A stretch of DNA of 64,000 nt from Exiguobacterium antarcticum DSM 14480 (GCF_000685865.1 NZ_JMKS01000003.1:558001-622000), one strand, 5' to 3'; shown: positions 25,622-35,757, counted from the first letter of the stretch. The notes: generated from the sequence alone by a model not told the origin. A program made the numbers and translations.

Positions 25622-27272
25622 TTCCTCGTCCTCGTTTCATTGAAAATTTTCGTCCAAGCACTGCTTCAGCTAATCCACTCCAGATCGAAAGACCTGCAAA
25701 CACCACAATCCCGACGCCTGCTCCGACAAGTAAGATGACGAGCGATCCGACTATCGTGTCCGGAAGCCACGTATCTAATCCCCATTTGACCAGGGCAACA
25801 CTCGCCCCCATGATCGCACTGATGATCATGATTAAAGAGGTCCGACGTAAAACCGTACTAAACGGGAACTGAACCGTTTGCGTAATCCGGAAGAACATCA
25901 ATCCGGTTGCAACAAGATATCCAAGAATCGTCGCATATCCCGCCCCTGTACCGTCTCCGACCCAATGGATCAATGGTGCATTGAGCAGATACTTCGTCAA
26001 TAAACCAGCAATCGTCGCAACAATCGTGAAATATTGCCGATTGATTCCTTGAAGGACAGCCGCCGTAACCGAATAAAGCGCGAGGAACAAGGCGCTTGGT
26101 GCGTAACTCAACAAGTAGACCCAAGCCGCTTGATCTTTCGGGAATAACACACGGAACGTTTCTTCGCTGAGTAAAATCATTCCGACGACAGCCGGAATCG
26201 TCACGAAAAAGGCGAGTTGATAAATTTGGGAAATCTGTTTCCGGACTTTCCGCATATCGCCTTGCGTAAAGGACGCCGTCAACAAGGGCGTCGCCGCCAA
26301 TGATAGCCCCGTTGCGACCGACACGGGAATCAAGACGATTTTATGGCTATCTGCAATCAGATAGGCCGTCGCATTCCCCGCTGCTTCTAACGTATAGCCG
26401 ATACTCTGCAAAGCCGCATTCATCGTATTTTGATCGATGACTTGATAGAGGGGCGTCGATAAACCGACCATGACAATCGGAATCGCATAGGTCAATAACT
26501 CTTTATAGAGACCGGACAGCGGTCGGTCGGGTGACACGACCGTCTGTCCCTCCCGTAACGCTTTCAGACCAGGCGCCCGTTTCCGGAAGTAATAGACAAG
26601 CACGACGACACTCCCGATCGCGCCGATAAAGGCACTGAATGTCGCAATCGTTGCTGCCCAAGCCGCATCTGAATCAAATAGATAAATCGCGATGCTGACT
26701 CCCGCTAGTAAAAAGATGATCCGGACGATTTGTTCCAAGATTTGCGAAATCGCCGTTGGCCCCATCGATTGATAGCCTTGAAAATAACCACGTGTCATAC
26801 TCATTGCCGGAATCAAGATCAAGGCAAAGCTGACACCACGAATCGTCATCGTGACGGCATCGATATACGATGCCGAGTTGACGTCTCCTCCGGGAATCGC
26901 ACGGTGGGCCAAATATGGTGCGAGTAAAAATAATGCCAGAAATGATAACACACCGGTAATCGACATGATCTTTAATCCGGACCGATACAACCGTTCACTC
27001 GTATCATATTCGCCCATCGCATTATATTTCGCGACAAACTTCGAAACCGCGACCGGAATTCCAGCCGTCGCGAGACCAATCATGATGGCATAATAATTGT
27101 AGGCATACGTATAAAACATGATACCCGTCGCTCCGACCATGAACTGGAACGGAAACAGATAAATCAAACCAAGGGCACGGGAAATGAGTGATGCGCCGGA
27201 CAATAACATCGTTCCACGAACGAATCCGGTATTGGTGGATGAAGTCTCTTGCTTTTTGCTGACAGTGGACAT
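25608..27272 (-). CDS. ytgP: Lipid II flippase-like MOP-family exporter (YtgP/MurJ-like)
   Basis: 554 residues with about 14 hydrophobic helices. Belongs to the polysaccharide-export/MurJ part of the MOP superfamily: FVRGTMLLSGASLISRALGL, TAGIPVAVSKFVAKYNA, MTRGYFQGYQSMGPTAISQI. YtgP-type proteins of Bacilli can move lipid-linked peptidoglycan precursor across the membrane, and this full-length copy matches them. Starts at an ATG with AGGAAGG upstream and overlaps the pseudouridine synthase gene. Divergent from ytfP. Confidence 0.88.
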   Translation of the reverse strand: MSTVSKKQETSSTNTGFVRGTMLLSGASLISRALGLIYLFPFQFMVGATGIMFYTYAYNYYAIMIGLATAGIPVAVSKFVAKYNAMGEYDTSERLYRSGLKIMSITGVLSFLALFLLAPYLAHRAIPGGDVNSASYIDAVTMTIRGVSFALILIPAMSMTRGYFQGYQSMGPTAISQILEQIVRIIFLLAGVSIAIYLFDSDAAWAATIATFSAFIGAIGSVVVLVYYFRKRAPGLKALREGQTVVSPDRPLSGLYKELLTYAIPIVMVGLSTPLYQVIDQNTMNAALQSIGYTLEAAGNATAYLIADSHKIVLIPVSVATGLSLAATPLLTASFTQGDMRKVRKQISQIYQLAFFVTIPAVVGMILLSEETFRVLFPKDQAAWVYLLSYAPSALFLALYSVTAAVLQGINRQYFTIVATIAGLLTKYLLNAPLIHWVGDGTGAGYATILGYLVATGLMFFRITQTVQFPFSTVLRRTSLIMIISAIMGASVALVKWGLDTWLPDTIVGSLVILLVGAGVGIVVFAGLSIWSGLAEAVLGRKFSMKRGRGNASR

Positions 27273-27457
27273 GATAACCTTCCTCGCGCTTTCTATTTTT
27301 TTCTTGAATCAACCGACGTCTTAATATACAAGTTCTCTCTTGCACAATTGCAAATCATTATACCCCTCAGTTTGCATAAAAGAAAGAGACGGTTTGTTTA
27401 CAGTACCAACTTCTGCTAAAGTGGAACAAGCAGAATCTAACTGAATGAGGTGACCAC

Positions 27458-28717
27458 ATGTATGATGTAATCGTAATCGGAGGCGGACCAAGCGGCTTAA
27501 TGGCAACGCTCGCCTCGTTACAAGCAGGCGCGAAGACGCTTTTGCTTGATAAAGGAAGTAAGCTCGGACGTAAACTCGCCATCTCGGGTGGCGGTCGTTG
27601 TAACGTCACGAATCGAAAACCACTCGAAGAACTCGTGCAATCGATTCCGGGAAACGGCCGTTTTCTTTATAGCGCCTTTTCGCAGTTCAATAATGAATCG
27701 ATCATCGAACTATTCGAAGGATTTGGCGTCGCATTAAAAGAAGAAGACAACGGACGGATGTTCCCGGTTTCGGATAAAGCAGCCGATGTCGTCCGCGTCT
27801 TGATCGATCAGATCCGTCAACACGGGGCAGAGATTCAAATCAATGCCGAAGTCGCGACACTGGATTTCCATCCGGACGGTTCATTTGCTGCCGTTCTCTT
27901 GGCGGACGGGACACGTCTAGAAGCACACAGCTGCGTCGTCGCTGTCGGTGGCCAATCGGTCCCCCATACGGGATCGACCGGTGACGGTTATCCGTGGGCA
28001 CGTAAAGCCGGACATACGATCACGGATCTGTTTCCGACAGAAGTTCCCATCTTATTAAACGATTTGTTCATCCAAGAAAAAACGCTTCAAGGACTGTCGT
28101 TACGTGATGTCGCGTTGACGGTTCATGGTAAAAAAGATAAACCCATCAAAACACATACGGGTGATCTCTTGTTTACGCATTTCGGACTGAGTGGTCCAAT
28201 CGCCTTACGGTGTAGCCAATATACGATCAAGGAAAGAAAACGGTCTGGTGAACGCATCGTCCATCTCTCAATCGACTTGTTCCCGGAAGAATCCATCGGC
28301 GCCTTGACGGAACGTTTTCAGGCAGCCCTTTCCGCCAATCCGAAAAAGACGGTCCGAAACGCCTTTAAAGGTTTTGTTCCGGAACGGTTGCTCGAACTTC
28401 TCTTCACCCAAATCGGATTTGGTGATGAAGTCTGCACACAAATTAAAAAACAGGATCTTTCGCAGTTTTTAGCGTTACTCAAACGTTTTCCGCTTCATGC
28501 AACCGGTACGCTCGACTTTGATAAAGCGTTTGTCACCGGAGGTGGTGTCTCAATCAAGGAGATTCACCCGAAAACGATGATGTCGAAAAAAGCAGATGGT
28601 CTGTTCTTTGCAGGCGAAATCCTAGATATTCACGGCTATACAGGGGGTTACAACATCACTGCCGCATTCGTGACCGGACATTGTGCCGGAACGAACGCGG
28701 CCATGACAGCGCAATGA
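27458..28717 (+). CDS. ytfP: HI0933-family FAD-dependent oxidoreductase (YtfP)
   Basis: 419 residues. N-terminal dinucleotide-binding VIVIGGGPSGLMATLASLQAG and AISGGGRCNVTNRKPLE, the HI0933 signature. Mid-protein VAVGGQSVPHTGSTGDGYPWA, and C-terminal FVTGGGVSIKEIHPKTMMSK plus GYTGGYNITAAFVTGH close the FAD site. The family binds FAD tightly; the reaction is not established. Ribosome-binding site TGAGGTGA. Monocistronic with its own terminator. Confidence 0.9.
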   Translation: MYDVIVIGGGPSGLMATLASLQAGAKTLLLDKGSKLGRKLAISGGGRCNVTNRKPLEELVQSIPGNGRFLYSAFSQFNNESIIELFEGFGVALKEEDNGRMFPVSDKAADVVRVLIDQIRQHGAEIQINAEVATLDFHPDGSFAAVLLADGTRLEAHSCVVAVGGQSVPHTGSTGDGYPWARKAGHTITDLFPTEVPILLNDLFIQEKTLQGLSLRDVALTVHGKKDKPIKTHTGDLLFTHFGLSGPIALRCSQYTIKERKRSGERIVHLSIDLFPEESIGALTERFQAALSANPKKTVRNAFKGFVPERLLELLFTQIGFGDEVCTQIKKQDLSQFLALLKRFPLHATGTLDFDKAFVTGGGVSIKEIHPKTMMSKKADGLFFAGEILDIHGYTGGYNITAAFVTGHCAGTNAAMTAQ

Positions 28718-28718
28718 C

Positions 28719-28755
28719 AAAAAGGCTAGTTCCATCATGGGAGCTAGCCTTTTTA
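28719..28755. terminator. Bidirectional intrinsic terminator
   Basis: AAAAAGGCTAGTTCC and GGGAGCTAGCCTTTTT (one bulge) with A- and T-runs, between convergent genes. The 3' T-run overlaps the stop of the minus-strand neighbour. Confidence 0.8.
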
Positions 28756-29733
28756 GTCGATTGGCGTGAAGGAACGGCTCGAAAATTTATCGGTTTCGAC
28801 AAGAGCAAACAGTTCGTTATCCTGGACGAATATCCCTTCCGCACCATATACTTTCGGACTGGCCGATTCTCCCGTAATCGTCACATCCTTCGTATCAATG
28901 GAATAGAGATACAGGGCTTCCGAATCCAGTGTATAGATCCGACCTTGTCGCTCGGCAAGACCAATCGGGCGGAAGTTTTCCGTGAAGGCTTTTTTCGCAT
29001 CACTTCGCATTGCACTGGCCGTATCGATTCGCTTTCGTGCGACGATCGTCAGATAAGGTGGTTTTTGTTTTTTCTTCAACGCACGTTTTTCTTTCGCCGT
29101 CGCATCGGGATCGATTTTGAGTTCGTCCTGTTTCGTCATGAAATACGCCAGCTCACTTCGTTCTAGAGAGCGAATGTGATTGATGGTATAGAATTGTTTT
29201 TCTTTCATATCATAACCAAGACCATGAAAACTATCTCGAATCGTCGTACCTGCTATTTTTTCACGTTTGTCTTCTTTCCAGACGCCGTCTTCCCGTTTGA
29301 CCGTGACGAGTATCTGGTTTGATGTCAACAAGGCAACGGTTTCACCATCGACGAGTGTCATGCCGTCAAGACCGGATAACATCAATTTGCCTTCATCCTC
29401 AATCTGGAACGAAGCATTGATCCGTTCTCCTGTTCCGCTGATCTCAAAGAAACGGTAATCTTCTGTAACGACGAGATACGAGCCGATCGAATCATCGTAT
29501 AACATCTGCTGGACATTCTTGATCAACGGCTCTTCCGGATTCGGAATCGATGAGGGCGTTTTAGGTGGGACTTGTTTCACTGCTGCCTGATGTTTGGATT
29601 GGGTCTCAATTTTCGCAAAGGTCTCTTGAATTTGTGCCAACGTCTCGGGTTTAGAAAAGACGAGTAACACACAAAGAATCAGCCCGGAGACAACGGCAAA
29701 AATCGTTGTATAGACTATATAAGTTCGTTTCAT
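28753..29733 (-). CDS. Membrane-anchored extracytoplasmic protein, possibly beta-propeller
   Basis: 326 residues. A single N-terminal anchor (YIVYTTIFAVVSGLILCVLL) is followed by a Pro/Lys-rich linker (VPPKTPSSIPNPEEP) and an outward-facing domain of about 250 residues. Repeated short units such as YLVVTEDYRFFEISG, MTLVDGETVALLTSNQILV and GRIYTLDSEALYLYSID suggest a propeller-like fold, somewhat reminiscent of SdiA-regulated or phytase-like proteins. I do not recognise the family with confidence. Sits convergent to ytfP and downstream of leuS. Confidence 0.6.
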   Translation of the reverse strand: MKRTYIVYTTIFAVVSGLILCVLLVFSKPETLAQIQETFAKIETQSKHQAAVKQVPPKTPSSIPNPEEPLIKNVQQMLYDDSIGSYLVVTEDYRFFEISGTGERINASFQIEDEGKLMLSGLDGMTLVDGETVALLTSNQILVTVKREDGVWKEDKREKIAGTTIRDSFHGLGYDMKEKQFYTINHIRSLERSELAYFMTKQDELKIDPDATAKEKRALKKKQKPPYLTIVARKRIDTASAMRSDAKKAFTENFRPIGLAERQGRIYTLDSEALYLYSIDTKDVTITGESASPKVYGAEGIFVQDNELFALVETDKFSSRSFTPID

Positions 29734-29820
29734 TTACACAAATCGCCTTTCTGTCTCGGTTTCTGATTCAGTTTAGCAGAAGGTGACCTAAAAAAAAAGC
29801 GGACTTGCGACGGAGATAAT

Positions 29821-29858
29821 GAAAACCTCCTCGTTCTGATGACACCAGACGAGGAGGT
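29821..29858 (-). terminator. Intrinsic terminator after leuS
   Basis: ACCTCCTCGT and ACGAGGAGGT around a 14-base loop, followed by TTTTC on the minus strand; short T-run. Confidence 0.65.
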
Positions 29859-29863
29859 CCCTA

Positions 29864-32269
29864 TTAATTCGCGACGATATTAATCAATTTTTTCGGAACG
29901 ACAATAACTTTCCGAACCGTCTTTTCACCAATCCACTCTTGTGTTTTTTCATCTGCAAATGCAAGAGCTTCAATTTCTTCTTTTGTAGCTTCCGTACTGA
30001 TGACAAGTTTCGAACGGACTTTTCCGTTCACCTGAATGACAAATTCCATCGTGTCACTGACGAGTTTTGTTTCATCAAACGTCGGCCACGATGCATACGT
30101 CAACGTCTCTTCAAAACCAAGTTGTTCCCAAAGTTCTTCACCGAGATGCGGTGCGACAGGTGTCAACAATTGGATGAATCCACGAAGGAAATGCCGGGGA
30201 AGTACAGGCTGTTTGTTGGCTTCGTTGACGAAGACCATCAATTGTGAAATCCCTGTATTAAATTGGATATTCGTAAAGTCCTCTGTGACTTTTTTAACGG
30301 TCTGATGGTAAACCCGTTCGAAATCCGCATCGACGGATGTGACGTCCTGAATATCAGCCGTCCGTTCAAACAGACGCCAGACACGGTCAAGGAAACGACG
30401 CGCTCCATCAAGTCCATTTTCCGACCAGGAGACGGACGCATCGAGCGGTCCCATGAACATCTCATACAAACGAAGTGTATCCGCACCGTGTGATTTGACG
30501 ATTTCATCCGGATTGATGACATTACCACGTGACTTCGACATCTTTTCGTTGTTTTCCCCAAGGATCATCCCTTGGTTGTATAATTTTTGGAACGGTTCCT
30601 TTGTTGGAACGACGCCGATATCATACAAGACCTTATGCCAAAAACGGGCATACAACAAGTGAAGGACAGCATGTTCTGCACCGCCGATATAAATATCGAC
30701 CGGGAGCCAGTATTTTAATTTTTCGGGATCCGCAAACATTTCTTCATTATGTGGATCGATGAAGCGGAGGTAATACCAGCAGCTTCCTCCCCATTGTGGC
30801 ATCGTGTTCGTCTCGCGACGTCCTTTTTGTCCAGTGACCGGATCCGTGTAGTCGAGCCAGTCTTCCGCAAGCGCGAGTGGTGATTCGCCTGTTCCAGACG
30901 GTTTGATCTCAGGAATGATCGGTAACTCAAGCGGTAATTCGGATTTATCCAGTGTCTTCATCGTTCCTTCTTCCATATGGACGACCGGAATCGGTTCCCC
31001 CCAGTAACGTTGACGGCTAAATAACCAATCCCGTAGACGGAATGTGATTTTCTTCCGTCCGACTTGATTCGTTTCAAGTTCAGCGATGATCGTCTCGATG
31101 GCTTCGTCTTTCGACAAACCGTCTAACATTTGTGAGTTGACGTGTGCGCCTTCGCCTGTATAGGCAGCTTCTTCGACGTTACCACCTTGGACGACTTCAA
31201 TGATCGGAAGGTCAAATTGTTTCGCAAATTCATGGTCACGCTCATCATGCGCCGGTACGGCCATGATGGCACCTGTACCATACGTCGACAAAACATAATC
31301 CGCAATCCAGATCGGAAGACGTTCTCCGGAAATCGGATTCACGGCAAAAGCCCCTGTGAAGACGCCCGTTTTTTCTTTCGCAAGATCCGTCCGTTCTAAA
31401 TCCGACTTTGTTTGGACAGAAGCAATATAGCTTTGAACGGCTTCCGTGTGGTCTGCCGTCGTGATGTCCGAGACAAACGGATGCTCCGGTGCAAGAACGA
31501 GGTATGTCGCACCAAAGACGGTATCCGGACGTGTCGTAAAGACCGTTACTTGTTTTTTGTGACCATCAATCGTAAAGTCGATTTCCGCGCCTTCCGATTT
31601 TCCGATCCAGTTCCGTTGCATTTCCTTGACGGACTCCGGCCAATCGAGTTCATCTAAATCTTCTAACAACCGATCGGCGTAGTCTGTGATTTTTAAGACC
31701 CATTGACGCATCGGGACACGAACGACCGGATGATTCCCACGTTCGGATAAACCGTCGATGACTTCTTCATTCGCAAGAACGGTCCCAAGCGCCGGACACC
31801 AGTTGACGGCTACTTCATCCACAAAGGCCAATCCTTTTTCATACAGTTGCGTGAAAATCCACTGCGTCCACTTGTAGTATTTTGGATCCGTCGTATTGAT
31901 TTCACGATCCCAATCGTATGAGAAACCGAGATCTTTTAACTGACGTTTAAACGTTTCGATATTTTGGGCTGTGAATTCACGTGGATCATTCCCTGTATCG
32001 AGGGCATATTGTTCCGCCGGAAGTCCAAACGCATCCCATCCCATCGGATGAAGAACGTTGTATCCTTGCATCCGTTTCATCCGTGCGAGGATATCCGTTG
32101 CCGTGTAACCTTCCGGGTGTCCGACATGAAGTCCCGCTCCCGATGGATACGGAAACATGTCTAATGCATAAAAACCTTCTTTTTCTGGATCTTCTGTTGT
32201 CACGAACGCATTGTCCTGTTCCCAACGCGCTTGCCATTTTGGTTCGATGTCACGATGATTGTACGGCAT
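29864..32269 (-). CDS. leuS: Leucyl-tRNA synthetase
   Basis: 801 residues from [18 protein letters not shown]; the longer ORF to 32359 would enter the T-box leader and is rejected. ATP-binding HIGH variant in [19 protein letters not shown], and KMSKSRGN near residue 577. The CP1 editing domain is present ([21 protein letters not shown]) as expected for post-transfer editing of mischarged tRNA-Leu. The ribosome-binding site GAGGGGGAAT is nine-base complementary to the putative sRNA at 48.55 kb. Expression should depend on uncharged tRNA-Leu through the upstream T-box. Confidence 0.97.
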   Translation of the reverse strand: MPYNHRDIEPKWQARWEQDNAFVTTEDPEKEGFYALDMFPYPSGAGLHVGHPEGYTATDILARMKRMQGYNVLHPMGWDAFGLPAEQYALDTGNDPREFTAQNIETFKRQLKDLGFSYDWDREINTTDPKYYKWTQWIFTQLYEKGLAFVDEVAVNWCPALGTVLANEEVIDGLSERGNHPVVRVPMRQWVLKITDYADRLLEDLDELDWPESVKEMQRNWIGKSEGAEIDFTIDGHKKQVTVFTTRPDTVFGATYLVLAPEHPFVSDITTADHTEAVQSYIASVQTKSDLERTDLAKEKTGVFTGAFAVNPISGERLPIWIADYVLSTYGTGAIMAVPAHDERDHEFAKQFDLPIIEVVQGGNVEEAAYTGEGAHVNSQMLDGLSKDEAIETIIAELETNQVGRKKITFRLRDWLFSRQRYWGEPIPVVHMEEGTMKTLDKSELPLELPIIPEIKPSGTGESPLALAEDWLDYTDPVTGQKGRRETNTMPQWGGSCWYYLRFIDPHNEEMFADPEKLKYWLPVDIYIGGAEHAVLHLLYARFWHKVLYDIGVVPTKEPFQKLYNQGMILGENNEKMSKSRGNVINPDEIVKSHGADTLRLYEMFMGPLDASVSWSENGLDGARRFLDRVWRLFERTADIQDVTSVDADFERVYHQTVKKVTEDFTNIQFNTGISQLMVFVNEANKQPVLPRHFLRGFIQLLTPVAPHLGEELWEQLGFEETLTYASWPTFDETKLVSDTMEFVIQVNGKVRSKLVISTEATKEEIEALAFADEKTQEWIGEKTVRKVIVVPKKLINIVAN

Positions 32270-32293
32270 TTTTCCATTCCCCCTCTGAATATA

Positions 32294-32549
32294 CAAAAAA
32301 AACCGGTCTCCGCCCCTAGGAATAGGGACGAAAGACCGGTTTGTCTTCCGCGGTACCACCCACGTTGTCTACTACAGCAGACCACTTGATTCACAGATAA
32401 CGGTGTGAAGGACCGGATGCACTACTTGTTTTTCACGCATCATGCTCCCTGACGAGTTCACGGACGATTCCGACTGGTTTGCACCGACCACCAGCTCTCT
32501 AAACGGAATGACTCCCTTACTACTTCAGTTCGTCGCAATGGACTATCTA
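32294..32549 (-). promoter_or_regulatory. T-box riboswitch controlling leuS (probable CUC specifier)
   Basis: On the minus strand, stem I contains AGAGAGCTGGTGGTCGGTGC and ACCAGTC, the usual 5' landmarks. The invariant T-box GGGTGGTACCGCGG lies at 32348-32361. Just downstream is the terminator AAACCGGTCT ... AGACCGGTTTTTTTT. The likely specifier is CTC (32454-32456) in GTGAACTCGTC, a leucine codon matching the gene. Uncharged tRNA-Leu should stabilise the antiterminator. Confidence 0.93.
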
Positions 32550-32555
32550 TGTTTT

Positions 32556-32585
32556 AGTGTAAGCTGAATCTTCCCTTACCGTCAA
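32556..32585 (-). promoter_or_regulatory. Putative sigma-A promoter for the leuS leader
   Basis: TTGACG, 18 bases, TACACT on the minus strand. The -35 overlaps the stop codon of the upstream HAD gene. Confidence 0.6.
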
Positions 32586-33226
32586 CGGTTCCGTAAAATT
32601 TCCCCGATCGCTTCGTGTGAAGAGACGACATGATCTGCATGATGCAGGGCTTGTGCCGGCATTCGTTCATCCAGTAAGGCAATGACCTCCATACCGGCTT
32701 CTTTTGCTCCGATCATCCCGTTTGCTGAATCTTCAATCACGATGCAGGCTTCCGGCGTTTGACCGATCCGCTTTGCGGCCAATTGAAAAATAGCAGGATC
32801 CGGCTTCGACCGTGGCACTTCAAACCCACTGGTATAAGCATCGACCGTTAACCCATAATGCGTGATGACGCGTTTGATTTTTTCAAGTGAACTCGACGAC
32901 GCAATGGCCACCTTGTATCCTTCCGTCCGCGCAAGCGCCATCAACTCGTGGACACCGTCTTTTAACCCACACTCTTCCGGCTTGGCATGCTGTTGAAATA
33001 ATTCATGTTCAAGCGCAAGCAACGATTCCGTCGAATGCGGCAAATCATGTTGGGTGATCAGTTCCTGCCACATTTCGTCCCCTGTTTTCCCCATGAACGT
33101 CGCGTATTGGACACGATCAAGCGGAATCGATAACGTCTCGAACATCTGCTGATGTACTTTAAAATATTGGATCTCACTATCTAAGATGACACCATCCATA
33201 TCAAAAATCAGACCGTTTTTTTTCAT
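32582..33226 (-). CDS. HAD-superfamily phosphatase (beta-phosphoglucomutase-like subfamily)
   Basis: 214 residues. HAD motif I FDMDGVILDSE at residues 8-18 (nucleophile first Asp), motif II VAIASSSSLEKI, lysine in SKPDPAIFQLAAKRIG, and motif IV CIVIEDSANGMIGAKEAGM. The alpha-helical cap between motifs I and II is of the PgmB/YhcW type. Likely hydrolyses a sugar phosphate or similar; the substrate is not predictable. The ATG at 33226 follows GGAGGGGGAA. Its stop codon overlaps the leuS promoter. Confidence 0.88.
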   Translation of the reverse strand: MKKNGLIFDMDGVILDSEIQYFKVHQQMFETLSIPLDRVQYATFMGKTGDEMWQELITQHDLPHSTESLLALEHELFQQHAKPEECGLKDGVHELMALARTEGYKVAIASSSSLEKIKRVITHYGLTVDAYTSGFEVPRSKPDPAIFQLAAKRIGQTPEACIVIEDSANGMIGAKEAGMEVIALLDERMPAQALHHADHVVSSHEAIGEILRNR

Positions 33227-33253
33227 TGTTTCCCCCTCCTGTATGTAGCGTAC

Positions 33254-33285
33254 CAAAAAAACCTGACCGTTCGTAGACGGTCAGG
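33254..33285 (-). terminator. Intrinsic terminator after the acetyltransferase gene
   Basis: CCTGACCGT, six-base loop, ACGGTCAGG then TTTTTTT on the minus strand. Confidence 0.9.
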
Positions 33286-33290
33286 CGGAT

Positions 33291-34322
33291 TCATCTGGAT
33301 AAAACAGTTTCTTGATACCGATATTCCGGGAAATAATCGGCTTCTTTGTCGCTGCCATGGCGCTCACACAATTGTTCGTAAATATGCGGTAAAAGAATTG
33401 TTTTTCCTTGGTGGTACTCAAACATCCGGTATCCTGTGTATCGACACTTACTTTCAAACAGACTATCCCGTTCTTTATAGCCACCACCTAGATGTTGTTC
33501 CACCATCCCGGCAGCTTTCGAATATAAAATCGCTTCATATTCTAGACGTTGATTCGGATAGAGTTTATGTTCATCCCGCTCGCATCCGATGAGATGGCCG
33601 TGCGCATACTTTTGACCAAGCAAGACAAAGTAAGCGCCAACCGCCTCTCCCTGCCATTCAGCAATTAACAACAACGGTCGACAAAGCGGTGTCGGTTTAA
33701 ATAATTGTTCGAAGTAGTCAGATGTAAAATAATAGTTCAACGAAGCATCTTTTCGGTCCATCGTCTGATAATAGAGGCGGATGAACGTCTGTAAATCATC
33801 GTTTGTACCTATACGGACACTCAGATCAGACGCTAATGACTTCCGAATCATGCTTCGATTTTTCTTGTGAAATGTCTGCATGATTTCTTCTACAGATGGT
33901 CGAAGATCAATGCTAGTCGTATGTCGAACGAACTCCCTTTCCGTCCAATCCGGTACCTGTTTTTCATTTTCCGTCAACGGGTTAAAACGAATCAATTCTG
34001 AGACGATTTGATTACGCATCGCCCATTGGCGAAACGACCGTTTCGCATCCGCCAATTCCTGTTTCGTCAATTCACCGACGATTTCTGGTCCGCCGTAACC
34101 GTAGGGCGTGATGATGTCAAAATAACGGGTCTCAAAAATCCGCCGTTTCAAAAATGGATAAAACAGTTCGCCCGACTGACCCTGAAAATAAATCAGGCCG
34201 GGAGATTCTTCAGGACGTGCATTCAAATGAACATATTCGTAACTGTAAAAAATATCGAGTAGTTTGTCTTGCATAAGCGTCGTCCAAATCGACTGGTTTT
34301 CAATAAAAACACATTGCCTCAT
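33291..34322 (-). CDS. GNAT/FemAB-like acyltransferase (BioF2-like acetyltransferase domain)
   Basis: 343 residues. The middle and C-terminal part (about 150-330) carries FHKKNRSMIRKSLASDL, a DxxxFIRLYYQTMDRK stretch and LLLIAEWQGEAVGAYFVLLGQKYAHGHLIG, the pattern of the FemAB/CelD acetyltransferase_6 group. Members attach amino acids or acyl groups to cell-wall or polysaccharide precursors. The start ATG at 34322 has GGAGGTG seven bases upstream. An ISL3 element is inserted about 45 bases upstream of the start, probably within or next to the promoter, so expression may be altered. Substrate unknown. Confidence 0.75.
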   Translation of the reverse strand: MRQCVFIENQSIWTTLMQDKLLDIFYSYEYVHLNARPEESPGLIYFQGQSGELFYPFLKRRIFETRYFDIITPYGYGGPEIVGELTKQELADAKRSFRQWAMRNQIVSELIRFNPLTENEKQVPDWTEREFVRHTTSIDLRPSVEEIMQTFHKKNRSMIRKSLASDLSVRIGTNDDLQTFIRLYYQTMDRKDASLNYYFTSDYFEQLFKPTPLCRPLLLIAEWQGEAVGAYFVLLGQKYAHGHLIGCERDEHKLYPNQRLEYEAILYSKAAGMVEQHLGGGYKERDSLFESKCRYTGYRMFEYHQGKTILLPHIYEQLCERHGSDKEADYFPEYRYQETVLSR

Positions 34323-34375
34323 CTTGTCCACCTCCGGCATGCGACACGTCTGACAAACCAAATTTCCTTTAATTT

Positions 34376-35685
34376 GGCTCATCACCATAAGGTGTGGTTG
34401 ACACATAAAATCCATCGGATTTTAAATCGAACATAGAAAAAAAGCGAAAACCCCGGTATCGTAATTGTTGTCTAGACAAACCACGATTGGAGTTTTCGCC
34501 TTGTCCCAACAGTTTATCAAATTAATTCTTCCGCTTCCAGCCCTTTTTCAAATCCAGATGTCGTCCGATGAAGAACCGCACGTATTTCCTGTCATTCCTG
34601 ATACACATGAAATCCCTTGTCCGCTATGCGAAAAAAAGACCATCCTGCATTCGAAAAAACGTCGTCGTTTTCGACACGGTCATGCGTGGGGAGTCGGTGC
34701 CTTGTGGATCGAACTGGATGTCCCACGTCAAAGATGCCTCTCTTGTGATTTGACGTTCGTATATGACTACGGTCTCGGACTCGTCCGTACTTCTACCGAA
34801 GTGTTCCGAAAAGGCATCACAGAACGGTGCCATGGCCGGACAATTTCAGATGTTGCGCATGAATATGAACTTCCTTATACGACTGTGGAACGGTGGTTTT
34901 ATCAGTACGCTTCAGTGGATACAGTGGGACAGGCGACACACATCCTCGTCGATGAGTTCGCCACGAGAAAAGGACACCACTATGCGACGATCGTTCTTGA
35001 TGCCAAGACTGGACGTCTTCTGTCTATCGTCCCGGGCCGGGACGTATCGGCGATTACGGCTGCGCTTCAAGGTGTACTGGGAGATGTTCGTTCTGTCGTC
35101 AGTGATTTTGCACCTGCGATGGCGAAGGCAACTACTCGTGTCTTCCCGAATGCAGCGCATGTGCTGGATCGTTTTCATCTCATCCAGTTCTTTACGGATG
35201 CTCTTCGCCGCCGGCGTCGTTTTTTGAACGAGGCAAGACGCCATCATCATGTTCGTGTGATTGATCGTGCTCTCGCTTGTCGTCCGGAAGCATTGGCTCT
35301 TGAAGATCGAGAGGTCGCCCATTCTTGTATTCTAGAAGACTCGTTTACCCGGGATCTTTATCAAGGACTCCAACATATTCGATATGTGTTGAAAGCAACG
35401 TGCGACGGGCAGGCATGCCGAAGACTGAAAGACTGGCTGGAACGTTATCAATTTCATCCATGCGGACCTCTTGCGAAAATCGCGAAAGCGATTCGTGGCC
35501 GTGAAGAAGCGATGCGTCAAACCATTGTATCGACACTATCGAATGGGAAAATGGAAGGGACGAACAATAAGATTAAGCTCATTAAACGTCGTGGTTATGG
35601 CTACCGAAACCTCGAACGATTCTTTTTGAGATTGCGCCTTGAGCTTGGTCGTTAAAATAGCAACCACGTGTTATGGTGATGAGCC
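34376..35685 (+). mobile_element. ISL3-family insertion sequence (1,310 bp) with 8-bp target duplication
   Basis: Terminal inverted repeats begin GGCTCATCACCATAA with TGTGGTTG (left) versus ACGTGGTTG (right, reverse complement). The exact octamer TTTAATTT flanks the element on both sides (34368-34375 and 35686-35693), the 8-bp duplication typical of ISL3. One intact transposase gene is inside, so the insertion looks recent and potentially active. Confidence 0.95.
34501..35655 (+). CDS. ISL3-family transposase
   Basis: About 384 residues from the TTG at 34501, which has GGAG eight bases upstream; the frame stays open further up to a TTG at 34465. N-terminal zinc-binding domain IPCPLCEKK ... 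RQRCLSCDLTF (four cysteines), then a helix-turn-helix (TISDVAHEYELPYTTVERWF), then the DDE_Tnp_ISL3 catalytic core with VDEFATRKGHHYATIVLD, VVSDFAPAMA, HVLDRFHLIQ and the C-terminal GKMEGTNNKIKLIKRRGYGY. Reading frame intact. Confidence 0.92.
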   Translation: MSQQFIKLILPLPALFQIQMSSDEEPHVFPVIPDTHEIPCPLCEKKTILHSKKRRRFRHGHAWGVGALWIELDVPRQRCLSCDLTFVYDYGLGLVRTSTEVFRKGITERCHGRTISDVAHEYELPYTTVERWFYQYASVDTVGQATHILVDEFATRKGHHYATIVLDAKTGRLLSIVPGRDVSAITAALQGVLGDVRSVVSDFAPAMAKATTRVFPNAAHVLDRFHLIQFFTDALRRRRRFLNEARRHHHVRVIDRALACRPEALALEDREVAHSCILEDSFTRDLYQGLQHIRYVLKATCDGQACRRLKDWLERYQFHPCGPLAKIAKAIRGREEAMRQTIVSTLSNGKMEGTNNKIKLIKRRGYGYRNLERFFLRLRLELGR

Positions 35686-35757
35686 TTTAATTTGGTTAAT
35701 TAAACAATATTCCCCTGTTAATAAGATACCCAATCTCCCTTTTTTTATGCTTTTTCT

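Noticed and set aside
27321-27609. Two minus-strand ORFs over the ytfP start
   Set aside because: They overlap the conserved FAD-binding N-terminus of ytfP and have no family features.
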